From Antilocapra americana (taxonomy: Eukaryota; Chordata; Mammalia; Artiodactyla; Antilocapridae): a stretch of 64,000 nucleotides of DNA. The stretch is from NCBI GenBank assembly GCA_007570785.1, contig ML664183.1:14878204-14942203 (forward strand), read 5' to 3'. The notes below the pieces were generated by a model. It saw only the letters and a program-made list of their open reading frames with translations. It was not told the DNA's origin and made no database searches. Below, one piece after another: positions 44,521 through 55,606 of this stretch; the first letter of the stretch is position 1, and every line of letters begins with the position of its first letter. Made by a program: the position numbers and the translations under genes.

Positions 44521-45099
44521 TTATGGTCTTATGCTTAGATTTTTGATCCATTTTGAGTTTATCTTTGTGTATGGTGTTAGAAAGTGTTCTAGTTTCATTC
44601 TTTTACAAGTGGCTGTCCAGTTTTCCCAGCACCACTTGTTAAAGAGGTTGTCTTTTCTCCATTGTATATTCTTGGCTCCTTTGTCAAAGATAAGGTGTCC
44701 ATAGATGCGTGGATTTATCTCTGGGCTTTCTATTCTGTTCCATTGATCTATATTTCTGTCTTTGTGCCAGTACCATACTGTCTTAATGACTGTGGATTTG
44801 TAGTATAGCCTAAAGTCAGGTAGGTTGATTCCTCTAGTTCCATTCTTCTTTCTCAAGATTGCTTTGGCTATATGAGGTTTTTTGTATTTCCATACAAATT
44901 GAGAAATTATTTGTTCTAATTCTTTGAAAAAGACCTCTGGTAGCTTGATAGGAATTGCATTGAATCTATAGATTGCTTTGGGTAGTATACTCATTTTCAC
45001 TATATTGATTCTTCCAATCCACGAACACGGCACATTTCTCCATCTGTTTTTGTCCTCTTTGATTTCTTTCATCAGTGTTTTAGAGTTTTCTATATACAA
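44521..45099 (-). pseudogene. L1 ORF2 remnant, 192 codons
   Basis: Post-RT region of L1 ORF2 (F-N-A-I-P-I-K-L-P near residues 47-55 and [10 protein letters not shown] near 109-118). It ends at a stop at 44,521. The reverse transcriptase itself is missing because the element is 5'-truncated. Confidence 0.85.
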
Positions 45100-45178
45100 G
45101 TCTTTTGTTTCTTTAGGTGGAAATACTCCTAAGTATTTTATTCTTTTTGTTTTGATGGTGAATGGAATTGATCATCTT

Positions 45179-45539
45179 AATAAGTATAGCTTTGGCCTCT
45201 GATAATTTCCAGCTTTGAGTAATGAGATCACAGAATCAAAGTGTAGGGACATCTTAAGGTTCTTAAGTTATCGTTTCATAAATATTTTCAATGTGGACCT
45301 TTACCAGAGTTGCACTGTGTCCTTCAGTATCTTCTGAATTAAAATCTCAAATGAGTTTCTAAGGTTAGCAGAGTCCAAGTTACATGTCCTTGCTCTAGGA
45401 GCAAGAAGGAAGATCAGGGAAGAGGAGCACGTCTAGTTTCTACCTTGGGACATTGAGATATAAGAGGAAAATTTCCCAACAGAGATGTGTGTTTCAAGTG
45501 TACTAGCAGTCAAAACTCATGGTCTCTTTTCATATGAGT
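45179..45539. other. unassigned sequence
   Basis: Nothing recognisable right of the L1 TSD. Confidence 0.3.
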
Positions 45540-45860
45540 GTATGGGCCAGTTCTTTCAGCTCACCCTACAATGGCTTCATCCTTTATCCTTCAACTGAAA
45601 CTATTCTTGCAAAGGTCTTACTTGACCTTATTTCCACCAGATCTACTGGCTGATCATTTGTTCTTTCTTGCCAATTCTGGTTACTTTGCAAATTCCTCCT
45701 CCTCTTTGAAACTTAATGCTTTGGTTTCCACAACATTATACTCCACTGGTTCCCTCTTCCTCCACATCAGACAATTCCTTTTTTGGTCTTATTTCTGGTC
45801 TTTTTCCACTGATTCTCAAGTATTGGTATTGCCCAAGGATTCATACATAAGCATTTTTCT
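45540..45860 (+). repeat. L2 LINE ORF2 relic
   Basis: 'aggtcttacttgaccttatt' (45,614) and 'ggtattgcccaaggattc' (45,824) fit the L2 RT-region text. A 110-codon frame at 45,538-45,870 covers it but mixes L2 frames. Confidence 0.55.
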
Positions 45861-46589
45861 TCCCAATTGAAGATGATACTCTCACACAATATCAACCTCT
45901 CTCACAAATTTAACTACTTAGCCAGCTTGTAGATAGGAAAAAGAGACCCTTTATGTATGTCAATATAAAGGGCTTCAATACAGAGAACAACAAACCTTGA
46001 AACAGCCAAGGGTGGTGAAGGTCAGAGAAGTCACCACGTACATATGTTCCCCCATGATCATTTGGACTCTCTTGACCTGAATAGGTAGTTCTCAAGAGTT
46101 CCCCTGGTGACTACTCTGAGCTGCACAGCTGCCCCTGTACCTACCTTCCATTAGCTTTAGAAAATAATATGACCTCCAGGGAGTCTGTCTCATATCTACA
46201 TTACATTCTCCAGAGTAAGAATGAGTACTGGTCACAGAATCCCGAGGAAAGTTAACAGCCACTGTGATTAGATGCTTTTAAGTAATATGTTCACCTCCAA
46301 ACCAATCCCCAGCCCTACAGGTGATAAGGAACTTAGTCTGTGCTCATCGGCACAGTCCACCCATCTACACCCAGGGTGACTGCTTTAGTCCAAATCACAT
46401 GCTCTACCCCCATGGCGCCACAGGTGGACTCATTTTCCTCATAACCCCATAGGTCCCAGGAAATCAAAGCTGTTTGGAAAGTGGGCAGAAGGAAATGAAG
46501 GATCCTCAGGTGTCCACTATCCAACTCTTCTTCCACTGCTTCCATTTTCTCCTGCAAAACCACAGAAGTCTCATTATAACCAGTAAGTC
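45861..46589. other. unassigned sequence
   Basis: A 76-codon minus frame at 46,333-46,563 has no known domain. No repeat was recognised. Confidence 0.3.
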
Positions 46590-46855
46590 TTTCTCCAATC
46601 CATTTTCTTCCTCACAACCCAAGTCATGTATATAAAACATGTAAATCTGACCACATCATTCCAGACTGAAAACCTTTAATGTCTCCCCTTCACCTAATCC
46701 TATGTAAAGTCTGTTATCTGATCCCATAGCTCATCTCTCACTAACCCTGACCTTACGCTTTATGCTCCATAAGCATCCAGTCACAACATACCTGGCACAG
46801 TGCCGGACACGAAATACATGCTCCACCAATGGTTACGAAGTAAATGAATGAAGAA
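46590..46855 (+). repeat. L2 LINE 3' end
   Basis: 'aatctgaccacatcattcca', 'cctatgtaaagtctgttatc' and 'cctggcacagtgccggacac' follow the L2 3' region. Confidence 0.7.
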
Positions 46856-47504
46856 GTGAGATGAAGAGGAGATCATTTATTTACATTCTAAGGTAAAACT
46901 AAAGTGAAGGTAGACTTCTGGCTCTTTTTTCTTTCACATCCCTCACATTCTGTGTGGGGCTCGGTGCACAGTGGGTGTTCAAAGCTGCTTGTTAGCTAAG
47001 AAAATTAGCACATTCATTTTAATACCCAGAAAGAACTCTGCTGAATTTTGATTCCTGGCAATTTAAAAAGATTTTCTGGTTGTTATAATTATTGGCCCAT
47101 TGTTGGATAAAAAGTGGGTGAAAGAATTCATTAGCTCATTAAAATACAATGAAAGGAACATAATTAAAACATTTAGGCAATTTCTGAATCACAGAAAATG
47201 AATAATCAGAGGTACAAAACAAACCCTCAGACAGTCAGTTGGCTGCAGCAGGCCCACACTTCCTGCTTTCTCAAAACACTGTCAACTGGTGAGTTCAATA
47301 CCCTCTTTCCTACCACTTCATCAAAAGAGAGTTTGCTTTAATGAGCTTTATTCGTAGCCCACAGACTGGAAGTAGCAGCAGCATAAACCTTGGCAGGGAA
47401 GCTCTCTGAAAACCTGAGAAAGGGAAACTGGCATTTTCCACTCCTGTCCTTGCTTTTGGTATTTTGTTTTTGGCCCAAATGGACCTGCCTCTGTGCTCAA
47501 GTGT
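46856..47504. other. unassigned sequence
   Basis: No repeat recognised. A 96-codon frame entering from 47,390 starts on TTG and runs into a MIR, so it is not called. Confidence 0.3.
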
Positions 47505-47680
47505 TTACACACATCCCATTTAATGCCCCAAATGAACCATATATAATTATCTTTCTACTATCAATGACATTAAAGTTGAATAATATCCTCCAAGTCACAC
47601 AGCCAGCTGCTAGAGTCAGAATGCAATTAAATGGTTTCCAACCAGACTTCCAAGAGCCCCTGCTTTTCATCACTATGTAA
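47505..47680 (-). repeat. MIR SINE (antisense)
   Basis: 'cacatcccatttaatgcccc', 'cctccaagtcacacagccag' and 'ctgctagagtcagaatgcaa' follow the antisense MIR consensus. Confidence 0.75.
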
Positions 47681-47722
47681 ACTTGAATAGTCAGAGGATT
47701 CTAGCCAGGACTCAGCCTGGCC

Positions 47723-47992
47723 CTGGAGAAGGAAATGGCAACCCACTCCAGTACTCTTGCCGGGAAAATCTCATGGACAGAGGAGCCTGGTAGGCTGCAG
47801 TCCATGGGGTCACTAAGAGTCGGACATGTCTGAACGACTTCACTTTCACTTTTCACTTTCATGCATTGAAGAAGGAAATGGCAACCCACTCCAGTGTTCT
47901 TGCCTGGAGAATCCCAGGGACAGAGGAGCCTGTTGGGCTACTGTTTATGGGGTCGCACAGAGTCGGACACGACTGAAGCGATTTAGCAGCAG
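47723..47992 (+). mobile_element. dimeric Bov-A2 SINE with TSD
   Basis: Two BovA monomers (junction at about 47,865) and a 3' (GCA)n tail. CAGCCTGGCC (47,713-47,722) and CAGCCTGCCC (47,993-48,002) form the TSD with one mismatch. Confidence 0.95.
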
Positions 47993-48002
47993 CAGCCTGC
48001 CC

Positions 48003-48862
48003 CACCTACCCATGTACCATCAGATGGAGCAGCAAGCTCTCCACATGTTTGATGGGTGGCTGATGTTCTGTCCTGCCATCTTCCCCTCCCTGCTCCTACA
48101 AACTTTTACCACCACCACTCTTGCTGTTCCTTCATTCCTTTGCTCCCTCATATGTCTCCTCCCTGCCCACCAGTTACCATCACCAAATGTGCTTGAGTTC
48201 TTTCCAGTAACGTGAAATCTCTGCATAGCAACACATGGTGATGCTAAGAACACAGGATTGTATGCCTCTGGTAGAAATACCCAAGGGTGAAATACCAGCA
48301 AGCGTTTGGTCTGGGACCAGAAAATGGGAACAAGTCCAATGTCTACTTTCAAAAACATTTTTTGAGGACATCTCAGACACCGTGCCAGATGCTTTCATAT
48401 TTACTCTGCAGTATAATTCCATTAGGATGCCACATTATCTTATCTGGATTATTTACTATCACATCCTCTCTAGGGCCATAAACTGGAATTGCAACAGCCA
48501 GGAGAAATTTCACAAGAGAGTCAATCAAATCAATTTTGTGAACCAGGCATTGCTTATAAGTGAATGTTAATAACATGCTGTATCTCATTTAGGTTAGTTA
48601 TTCCTAAGGAAAAACTAAGTTCTTGTTTATGGGAGTATCTAACACATTTTTAAAATGTAAACTCTTTTAAAATATTATGGAAAAATTATATACCCTCTGC
48701 TACTGATCCCTAAATATAATTCTGCTTCTCAAGACATATAAAAGTGACTGGCACATGATAATGATGACATTATCTCCTTGGCTTAACTATAGGTTTGTTT
48801 CCTGACTATAGACCCTTAATCTCCCTTTTCTTAATGCATTTGCTTTAGAAAACTTACAACTG
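48003..48862. other. mostly unassigned, with a weak antisense MIR
   Basis: A diverged antisense MIR is likely at 48,340-48,440 ('cagacaccgtgccagatgct'). The overlapping 111-codon plus frame and 112-codon minus frame at 48,020-48,570 cross it and are not called genes. Confidence 0.35.
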
Positions 48863-48870
48863 TCAATTCT

Positions 48871-50172
48871 TTTTTTTCTTTTTTTTTTTTTTATTACTTT
48901 TGCCAAACAGTGACATGATATCACCATGGGTTTACATATGCTCCCCGTCCAGAACCCCCCTCCCACCTCCCTCCCCCCGGGAAATCTCGATGCACCAGCC
49001 CCGAGCATCAATCCTGGGCTGGCAATTGATTAGACATATGATAATTGACATGTTTCAATGCCATTCTCCCATATCATCCCACCCTTTCCCTCATCCACAG
49101 AGTCCACGAGTCTATTCTATACATCTGCTTTCCTTTTGCTGTCTTGCATGCTGGGTTCTCCTTACCGTCTTTCTAAATTCCATATATATGCGTTAATATA
49201 CTGTATTGTTGTTTTTGCTTCTGGCTTACTTCACTCTGGATAATGGCCTCTTTAACAAGTGGTGCTGGGACAACTGGTCAACCACTTGTAAAAGAATGAA
49301 ACTAGAGCACTTTCTAACACCATACACAAAGATAAACTTAAAATGGATCAAAGATCTAAGCATAAGACCAGAAACTATAAAACTCCTAGAGGATAACATT
49401 GGCAAAACACTCTCTGACATAAACCAAAGTGGGATCCTACATGACCCACCTCCCAGAATATTGGAAATAAAAGCATGAATAAACAAATGGGACCTAATTA
49501 AAATTAAAAGCTTCTGCACAGCAAAGGAAACTATAAGCAAGGTGAAAAGACAGCCTTCAGAATGGGAGAAAATAGCCAATGAAGCAACGGACAAACAATT
49601 AATCTCAAAAATATACAAGCAACTCCTGCAGCTCCATTCTAGGAAAATAAATGACCCAATCAAAAAGTGGGCCAAAGAACTTAACAGACATTTCTCCAAA
49701 GAAGACATAAAAATGGCCAACACATGAAAAGATGCTCAACATCACTCATTATCAGAGAAATGCAAATCAAAACCACAATGAGATATCACTTTACACCACT
49801 CAGAATGGCTGTAATCCAAAAATCCACAAGTAATAAATGCTGGAGAGGATGTGGAGAAAAGGGAACTGTTACACTGTTGGTGGGAATGCAAACTAGTACA
49901 GCCACTATGGAAAACAGTGTGGAGGTTCCTTAAAAAACTGCCAATAGTCCTGCCATATGACCCAGCAATCCCACTGCTGGGCATACACACCGAAGAAACC
50001 AGAACTGAAAGAGCCACGTGTACCCCAATGTTCATCGCCCCATTGTTTACCATAGCCAGGACATGGAAGCAACCTAGATGCCCATCAACTGACGAATGGA
50101 TAAGAAAGCTGTGGTACATATACACAATGGAATGTTACTCAGCAGTAAAAAAAAAAAAAAATTCAGTTCTAC
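48871..50172 (-). mobile_element. L1 LINE with inverted 5' part (twin priming)
   Basis: The 3' end is antisense (48,871-49,247: poly(T), then 3' UTR, to 'cactctggataatgg'). At 49,248 the text switches to sense ORF2 ('ctctttaacaagtggtgctg') and continues to 50,172, just upstream of the point where the antisense part begins in L1 order, with about 20 bp lost. TSD TCAATTCT lies at 48,863-48,870 and 50,173-50,180. The sense part has frames at 49,206-49,478 and 49,851-50,291 (its last part runs past the element). Confidence 0.95.
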
Positions 50173-50338
50173 TCAATTCTCTTTCTGACTTGTTGAGATG
50201 TAAATCTTCTCCCAGTCTTTGCCAGTTTTTACAATTCAAGTATGTCTTTTTCAAAAACCTGAGAGCCATCCCTTTAAAATGCAATCTTTGAAAGATATAG
50301 CACTCCTGTCTCCCATTCCCTGTGGGGTGGCAGGAGCC

Positions 50339-50500
50339 TGTATTAGTCTGGGTTCTCCAGAAAACCAGGAGGACACAACCCAGTCCATAGGACATGTAGA
50401 CACATCTTTGACACTCTCCTCTTTGATCCAGTCCCAAAGCCTCAACACTGAAGAGGGGATAGAAACCAAGAGCGGAATCTGAAAACATGTTCAATCAACT
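50339..50500 (-). repeat. ancient repeat (same family as 13,600), antisense
   Basis: 'ctgtattagtctgggttctc' and 'cagaaaaccaggaggacaca' mirror the end of the 13,600-13,858 element. Confidence 0.45.
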
Positions 50501-50784
50501 ATCAAAAAGGCCCAAAACAGAATGGCAGCTGTCTGAATTTCTGCCTAAAGTCCTAGGGAAAAAAATATGTCTGAAGAAACATCAGAGCTAATATCATAGC
50601 TGTTCGGTGAAGACAGAAATGCAGAGAGGACAGAAGAAAAATCTATCAAGATGAAAAGTGAGCAAGACTTTATTCTTCCAGAAGAAATGAATAAATGCAG
50701 ACTGGCCAAGAGAACTGCCCATCTAGGGAGGGATCACTCTGCATGTTCAACTCCACAACCCCTTGGACTCTTGCTTCTCAACAG

Positions 50785-50926
50785 GGGCCCCCTCCCATAG
50801 TACACAACACCCACCATACCATCAACTCAACATGGGACCCCTCCCATAGTACACAGCACCCACCGTACCATCAGCTCAACATGGGACCCCTCCCATAGTA
50901 CACAACACCCACCGTACCGTCAACTC
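50785..50926. repeat. 49-bp minisatellite, 2.9 copies
   Basis: Copies at 50,785-50,833, 50,834-50,882 and 50,883-50,926 share 'cccctcccatagtacaca' and 'cacccacc' with only a few substitutions. The unit is C-rich and not related to the LINEs or SINEs here. Confidence 0.95.
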
Positions 50927-51326
50927 CTCCTCTCCAAAAAGGCAAGAAAGGAGAAAGGAGATGAGAGGGATGATAAAATTCAAAACCATTATGACAGGTC
51001 TGTGCATAAGCCTAAATTTTCTTCTCACCACTTTCTGTTCTGACAACAAAAATAAATGCTTCAGAGAAAGGGTTTTTTTTTCTTCCTAGTATCTCAAGGA
51101 TCTCCTGCTTGGTGGAGTCCAGGAATGACCTATATTACCCATCACTTGTAAGTTTCTTGGCAAAACACACCTCTGGCCTAATTATATCTTCATGGTAGGA
51201 GGGTTTCAGTTTCTCTAGGAATTATCTGATTGTTTGGCATCTCAGACCATAGACCTTCCCTTTCCTATTCTGGTGGCTTAGCATCATGAAAAGATTCACC
51301 ACAGTTTCTTTTTTTTTTTTTAACTA
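50927..51326. other. unassigned sequence
   Basis: Nothing recognised. T-runs lie at about 51,072 and 51,308. Confidence 0.3.
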
Positions 51327-51537
51327 ATGGTATGATAGTGCAATGGTAAAGAATCCACCTACCAATGTAAGAGAAGCAAGAGATGCTAGTTCAATCCCTA
51401 GATTGGGAAGATCCCCTGGAGAAGGAACGGCAACCCACTCCAGAATTCTTGCCTGGAAAAATCCCACAGACAGAGGTGCCTGGTGGGCTACAGGCCATGA
51501 GGTCGCAAAGAGTTGAAAGCGACTGAGCACACAATGC
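51327..51537 (+). mobile_element. Bov-tA SINE
   Basis: The head is diverged ('atggtatgatagtgcaatgg'), the body is clear ('ggaagatcccctggagaagg', 51,406-51,425) and the end is 'agttgaaagcgactgagcac'. Confidence 0.9.
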
Positions 51538-51691
51538 ATGTAATTTTAAAAATTCAAACATTCCCCTACCCTCCAAGTTCTCCTTCCCAGAAATAACCAC
51601 TGTTCCTTGTGCATCTGTGCAGAGAAATTTTATACTTTAAAGTACTTAATAATCAATACAAAGAATTGCATATTACATACTACAAAAATTA

Positions 51692-51870
51692 ACGCCCGCT
51701 AAGTTGCTTCGGTCGTGTCCAACTCTTTGCGACACTATGAACTGTAGCCCCCCAGGCTACTCTGTCCAATGGATTCTCCAGGAAATCTTCATGACCCAGG
51801 GATAAAAACTGTGTCTCTTATTTCTTCTGCATTGGCAGGCAGGTTCTTTACCACTAGTACCACTTGGACT
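51692..51870 (-). mobile_element. Bov-tA SINE (antisense) with internal deletion
   Basis: Reverse-complement Bov-tA in which the 'caagaatactggagtgggtt' part is missing (junction at about 51,781). It is followed head-on by a sense copy. Confidence 0.88.
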
Positions 51871-51871
51871 G

Positions 51872-51985
51872 GCTACTCACTCCAGTCTTCTTGCCTGGAG
51901 AATGCCATCGATGGAGGAGCCTGGCAGGTTATAGTCCATGGTATCACAAAAAGTTGGACATGACTGAGCAACTTTCACTTTCATA
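51872..51985 (+). mobile_element. Bov-tA SINE 3' half (sense), inverted to its neighbour
   Basis: Starts within the body ('ctactcactccagtcttctt') and runs to the tail 'gactgagcaactttcacttt'. With the antisense copy on its left it forms an inverted repeat of about 90 bp. Confidence 0.88.
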
Positions 51986-52039
51986 AAAATGAATAGAAAA
52001 CCTCAATTAAAATAGAGTCAAGAGGTCAGAAAGAAAGCT

Positions 52040-52363
52040 TTCATTCTCTATGATGATAGGAGAATCCAAAAGAAAGAAGAAAGACTTCCTCTTCTTGCCC
52101 AGGGAGAGCTCAGCCAATGAGGGACTGTTATAACTCAGCCAGTGAAAAGTTGCTAGACCAGACTCCCAATTCCTCCACTGGACTCTGTTTACTCAACCCT
52201 TCCCAACTTCCTTTAACCTGCTTTAAAAGAGTTCTCTCCTTGCTGTGTGGGGACCAACACATGACTTGCCATGGTTGCAGATTCCAAATTGCAATTCTTT
52301 GCTGATCTTCAATAAGCCTATTTTTGCTTAAGAAGTAACTGGCAGACTGTTTCAGGTCAACAA
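52040..52363 (+). repeat. possible solo LTR of an endogenous retrovirus
   Basis: The right part looks like an LTR end: a TATA-like 'ctttaaaagag' at about 52,220, an AATAAG poly(A)-like signal at about 52,311, then 'ctggcagactgtttcaggtc' ending in CA at about 52,363. The left boundary and TSD are not evident, so this is tentative. Confidence 0.4.
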
Positions 52364-53994
52364 TACAGTGATACAGTAATATATGCCCATAGCCAGTGGA
52401 TATATGTAAATACATATAACCATCTGTTTCAGAGTTGCTATCATCTCTTTCACTATTTTGAGCAGATCTCACTAGGGTGAATTAAAGTTACAAGCTATGA
52501 ATCAACCTGATATTTTCAAAGTGCAAGACAAATATGTTATCATTTGTTGTTTTTATTAATAGAATTTAAATTTTATTTCAGTTTCCATAAAGAATTCTAC
52601 ACAAAAATGAATGGGCTTCAACTGCCAGCACTTATGGTAGTTTCCACAGTCATAATTCTTCTAGCTGTTTATCACAGTGTTCCCAGTCCAAGCCACATGG
52701 CTGAATCAAGCGGTTTATTTTTTAAAAAATCGTATTTTTACTGTGTGTAGTAAGCAAAGAAAAAAGTGATACCAACTTTCTGTATTTACCATAACTGCTC
52801 TCCTGCCCCAGGAAAGGGTGTTTGTAGAGAAAGGACATTCTCTTCCTTAGGATATACATGGCTGGTAACAAATGCATCTCTCATGACTCTTCCTGAAATG
52901 TGACTCAAGATCCCTGCTTGAGAAGGAGAATCAGAAATGGCATCAAGTCTCAGAACAAGGATATCTGAGTTCAACAGGCTCCCCTCTCCCATGGAGGTTA
53001 GCTCCAAAGCCCATGCACAAGGTAAAAACTGCATATAAACAAATTATCTTTGAAAATCCCTTGGAAAGGCACTACCATGTTGATCTCCAGTTGAAGACTT
53101 TGGTTTTATTCAGGAAGCAATTTTTGTGAGGAACACAATCACCAACCACTAAAATCATCCTTGACGCACAGTATGCTCATGCTAGAAAAGGCACTTGGGA
53201 AAAGAGAGGAAAGCATATTAACATTCTTTCCTATGGGCTGACCCTCACTCCCATCCATTCCTTTTCCCAGGCTTAGACTCACTGAGAGTAATGGGCCAGA
53301 GAATCACCGGCACTATAAAATTATGTTTTTCCTGAATTCCACTTCCACAGTCCTTCATATCGCTTGCTGAGTTTGATTGAATGACTTAGGATTACCAGCA
53401 TAAAAGATGCAACTGCATTCCATAAAAACTAACAGCCCCAGACTTGAATACAGCTCAGAAATTTTATAGTGTGCACTCTGTACTGCAGTATTGCCTAAAG
53501 ACCTCAAGTCTCCCTCTGCTAAGATTATAAGAGACAAGTACTTACTTATCATTGGTTTTCACTGTCCCATTGATTAAAATGGAGGCCTGCCTAATTACTA
53601 CTAGTTGAAGAGCTGTCTCTTCCTTCATGAGAAACTCACTAATTCTAAGAACCAACATCTTATGACTAGGACATATTAACTAGTATAGTTATTTCTATTT
53701 TATTGTAAATTTCTAATTAAATTCAGTACACATTTTACTTTGTTCCCAAGACAAAATCATATTTTAATAATATTCTGAAGGTCATATGCTTTTACTTCTT
53801 ATCCTAACATGAGGTAGTCACAAGCAGAACCTTAAGAAGTCTCCTATACAGGCACAACAGAGATTTGGTGGTCATGGAATGCTCTATCAAAAGAAAGTAT
53901 TTGCAAAGTATGCTCTATTTTCTGCTAGACTTGATGATTATCAATAAAGTTAATTTAGCCTAACAATTTAAACAGAAAATCTAGTACAAACTCT
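52364..53994. other. unassigned sequence (1.6 kb)
   Basis: No repeat family, gene or RNA recognised. Short frames (68-82 codons) carry no domain. It is one of the longest repeat-free stretches. Confidence 0.35.
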
Positions 53995-54004
53995 GCTTTG
54001 TGAC

Positions 54005-54375
54005 AGCATTTCCCCAAATTTGTTCTTTGGAACATTATGTCTATGGAATTTCAAGTAGCAGAACAAGCAACTTTGGAAAACATTTGCTTATGAAGAGTTT
54101 CATTTACTGAAGGACTTATCAGAGTTTAATGTGCTGCTGCTGCTGCTAAGTTGCTTCAGTCGTGTCTGACTGTGTGACCCCATAGACGGCAGCCCACCAG
54201 GCACCCCCATCCCTGGGATTCTCCAGGCAATTTAATGTGCTAACATTCATAGCATGACTCCCAAGAGGAGGATATTACATACTCTGGTTCCCAAGCATAT
54301 ATGGTCACAGAACTCTTTTCACAGGACATTTCATAGGACTAAGCATGCAGTGGAGCATACTTTGGGAAACACTTC
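54005..54375 (+). mobile_element. hAT-type MITE split by a BovA fragment
   Basis: Ends 'cagcatttccccaaatttgt' and 'catactttgggaaacactt' are roughly complementary, as in MER1-group hAT elements, with 'ctttggaacattatgtctat' inside. A BovA insert separates 54,005-54,135 from 54,231-54,375. Confidence 0.55.
54136..54230 (-). mobile_element. truncated Bov-A2 SINE (antisense) with 11-bp TSD
   Basis: A (GCT)n tail followed by 95 bp of reverse-complement BovA. Perfect TTTAATGTGCT copies flank it at 54,125-54,135 and 54,231-54,241. Confidence 0.95.
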
Positions 54376-55424
54376 TGTATTGAATATATTGATGATAAAT
54401 GAGGAGAGGGATGGTCCAAAAACAACAGAATTGTTCAGAAATATCAATAACTACTATCTTTCCCAAGTCCATTTACAGAATTGGGCCCTGGCTCTAGAGT
54501 CTGCATGAGAGAGCAGTAAATGTCTGTGGGAAGTCGAGATTCACATCAAACAGGGCTAGTTAATAGAGGGCTTGTCAGGGGGAGATAGCAGAAATCAAAG
54601 TTCAAAATCCAAAACCAGTTCTGGGAAAAGAATAGCACAGAAGCAAGATTAGAGGTAGAATGGAACTGCAAATAGGAAAATAAAAGACAAAATATAATAC
54701 AAACCAAAGAGGAGCAGCTCTGGAATTCCACATAGTCTCTGAGCACTCACCAGGCACTCCTTACAGAGTAGATCTACTTATTTTACTGGGCTAGGGACCC
54801 TCGGTCTAGGTCTGTGCTGTTCTTCATAGAGTTCAGACTCCTCTCAGTTTCCCTGACTGGCTGACCACAGGTTGGGCCACTGATAGATATTCCTAAAATC
54901 TTATCTTGTCCAAGTCATCGACTGATCCAATTCGACAGCTGACTGTGTATGTGTATACAGTCATATACACATATCTATATGTGTGTGTATATATATATAT
55001 TTATATGCCTATTATATTAAAAATGGATGTTACTCTAAGACTCAGCTTGCCAATGAAAAGAAGTATAATTCCATGCTGCTTCCCAAATCCTACTTTTCCA
55101 GTTAGACAAGGAATAAAGTCCCAAGTGTGACCTCCCATAGTGATGGACCTCAAACCATCCTCAACCATCCAACCCTGCCTTTGGCTCAGTCAAGGTTCCT
55201 GCTTACCCCTATTCCCAAGTTTTAACACATTACCCTTCCTCCCAAGTACTCCTATTTTCTTGAGTCAGAGCCTTGACTTTGATCCTTCAACCTCTGAGTC
55301 AGTACCATTTACCTGAAATCAGTTCAGGTCATAGTCCATTGTGGACTCATTATTGCTATGGCCTTCTCACCTAATAGAATCTATTTCATCTTGGAGGGCC
55401 ATTTCACTGCATCTTTGTCGCCCA
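54376..55424. other. mostly unassigned, with a TA/TG-rich microsatellite
   Basis: Purine/pyrimidine alternating 'gtgtgtgtatatatatatat' lies at 54,978-54,999. The pyrimidine-rich part at 55,040-55,330 may be L2-like, but I cannot confirm it. Confidence 0.35.
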
Positions 55425-55606
55425 CTAGGAAAGACTGAGGGCAGGAGGAGAAGTGAGTGACAGAGGATGTGATGATTGGATGACATCACCAACTCAATGG
55501 ACATGATTTTGCACAAACTCTAGAAGACAGTGAAGAACAGGGAAACCTGGCATGCTGCAGTCCATGAGGTCGCAGAGTTGAACACAGCTTAGCAACTGAA
55601 CAATAA
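55425..55606 (+). mobile_element. BovB LINE 3' end
   Basis: 'gaaagactgagggcaggagg' to 'acagcttagcaactgaacaa' is the last ~180 bp of BovB, diverged. Confidence 0.9.

Larger units (their letters stand above)
43104..45167 (-). mobile_element. L1 LINE (antisense) with 3' transduction and nested L1
   Basis: A 5'-truncated L1 covers ORF2 C-terminal half to the 3' UTR on the minus strand. Frames of 192 codons (44,521-45,099) and 182 codons (43,362-43,910) remain. TSD TTGATCATCTT lies at 43,093-43,103 and 45,168-45,178. Between the TSD and the L1's own poly(A) (43,152-43,163 as T) lie a second poly(T) (43,104-43,114) and 37 bp of non-L1 sequence with AATAAA. About 90 bp of the 3' UTR is deleted at about 43,230. 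A second L1 fragment is inserted at 44,158-44,398. Confidence 0.95.

Noticed and set aside
47390..47680. 96-codon frame with a hydrophobic, signal-peptide-like start
   Set aside because: It begins on TTG, has no upstream ATG, and its second half is an antisense MIR.
48235..48570. Overlapping 111- and 112-codon frames on opposite strands
   Set aside because: They overlap each other antisense and cross a MIR-like segment, with no known domain.
50785..50926. CRISPR-like short array
   Set aside because: The repeats are directly adjacent without spacers and the genome is mammalian, so it is a minisatellite.
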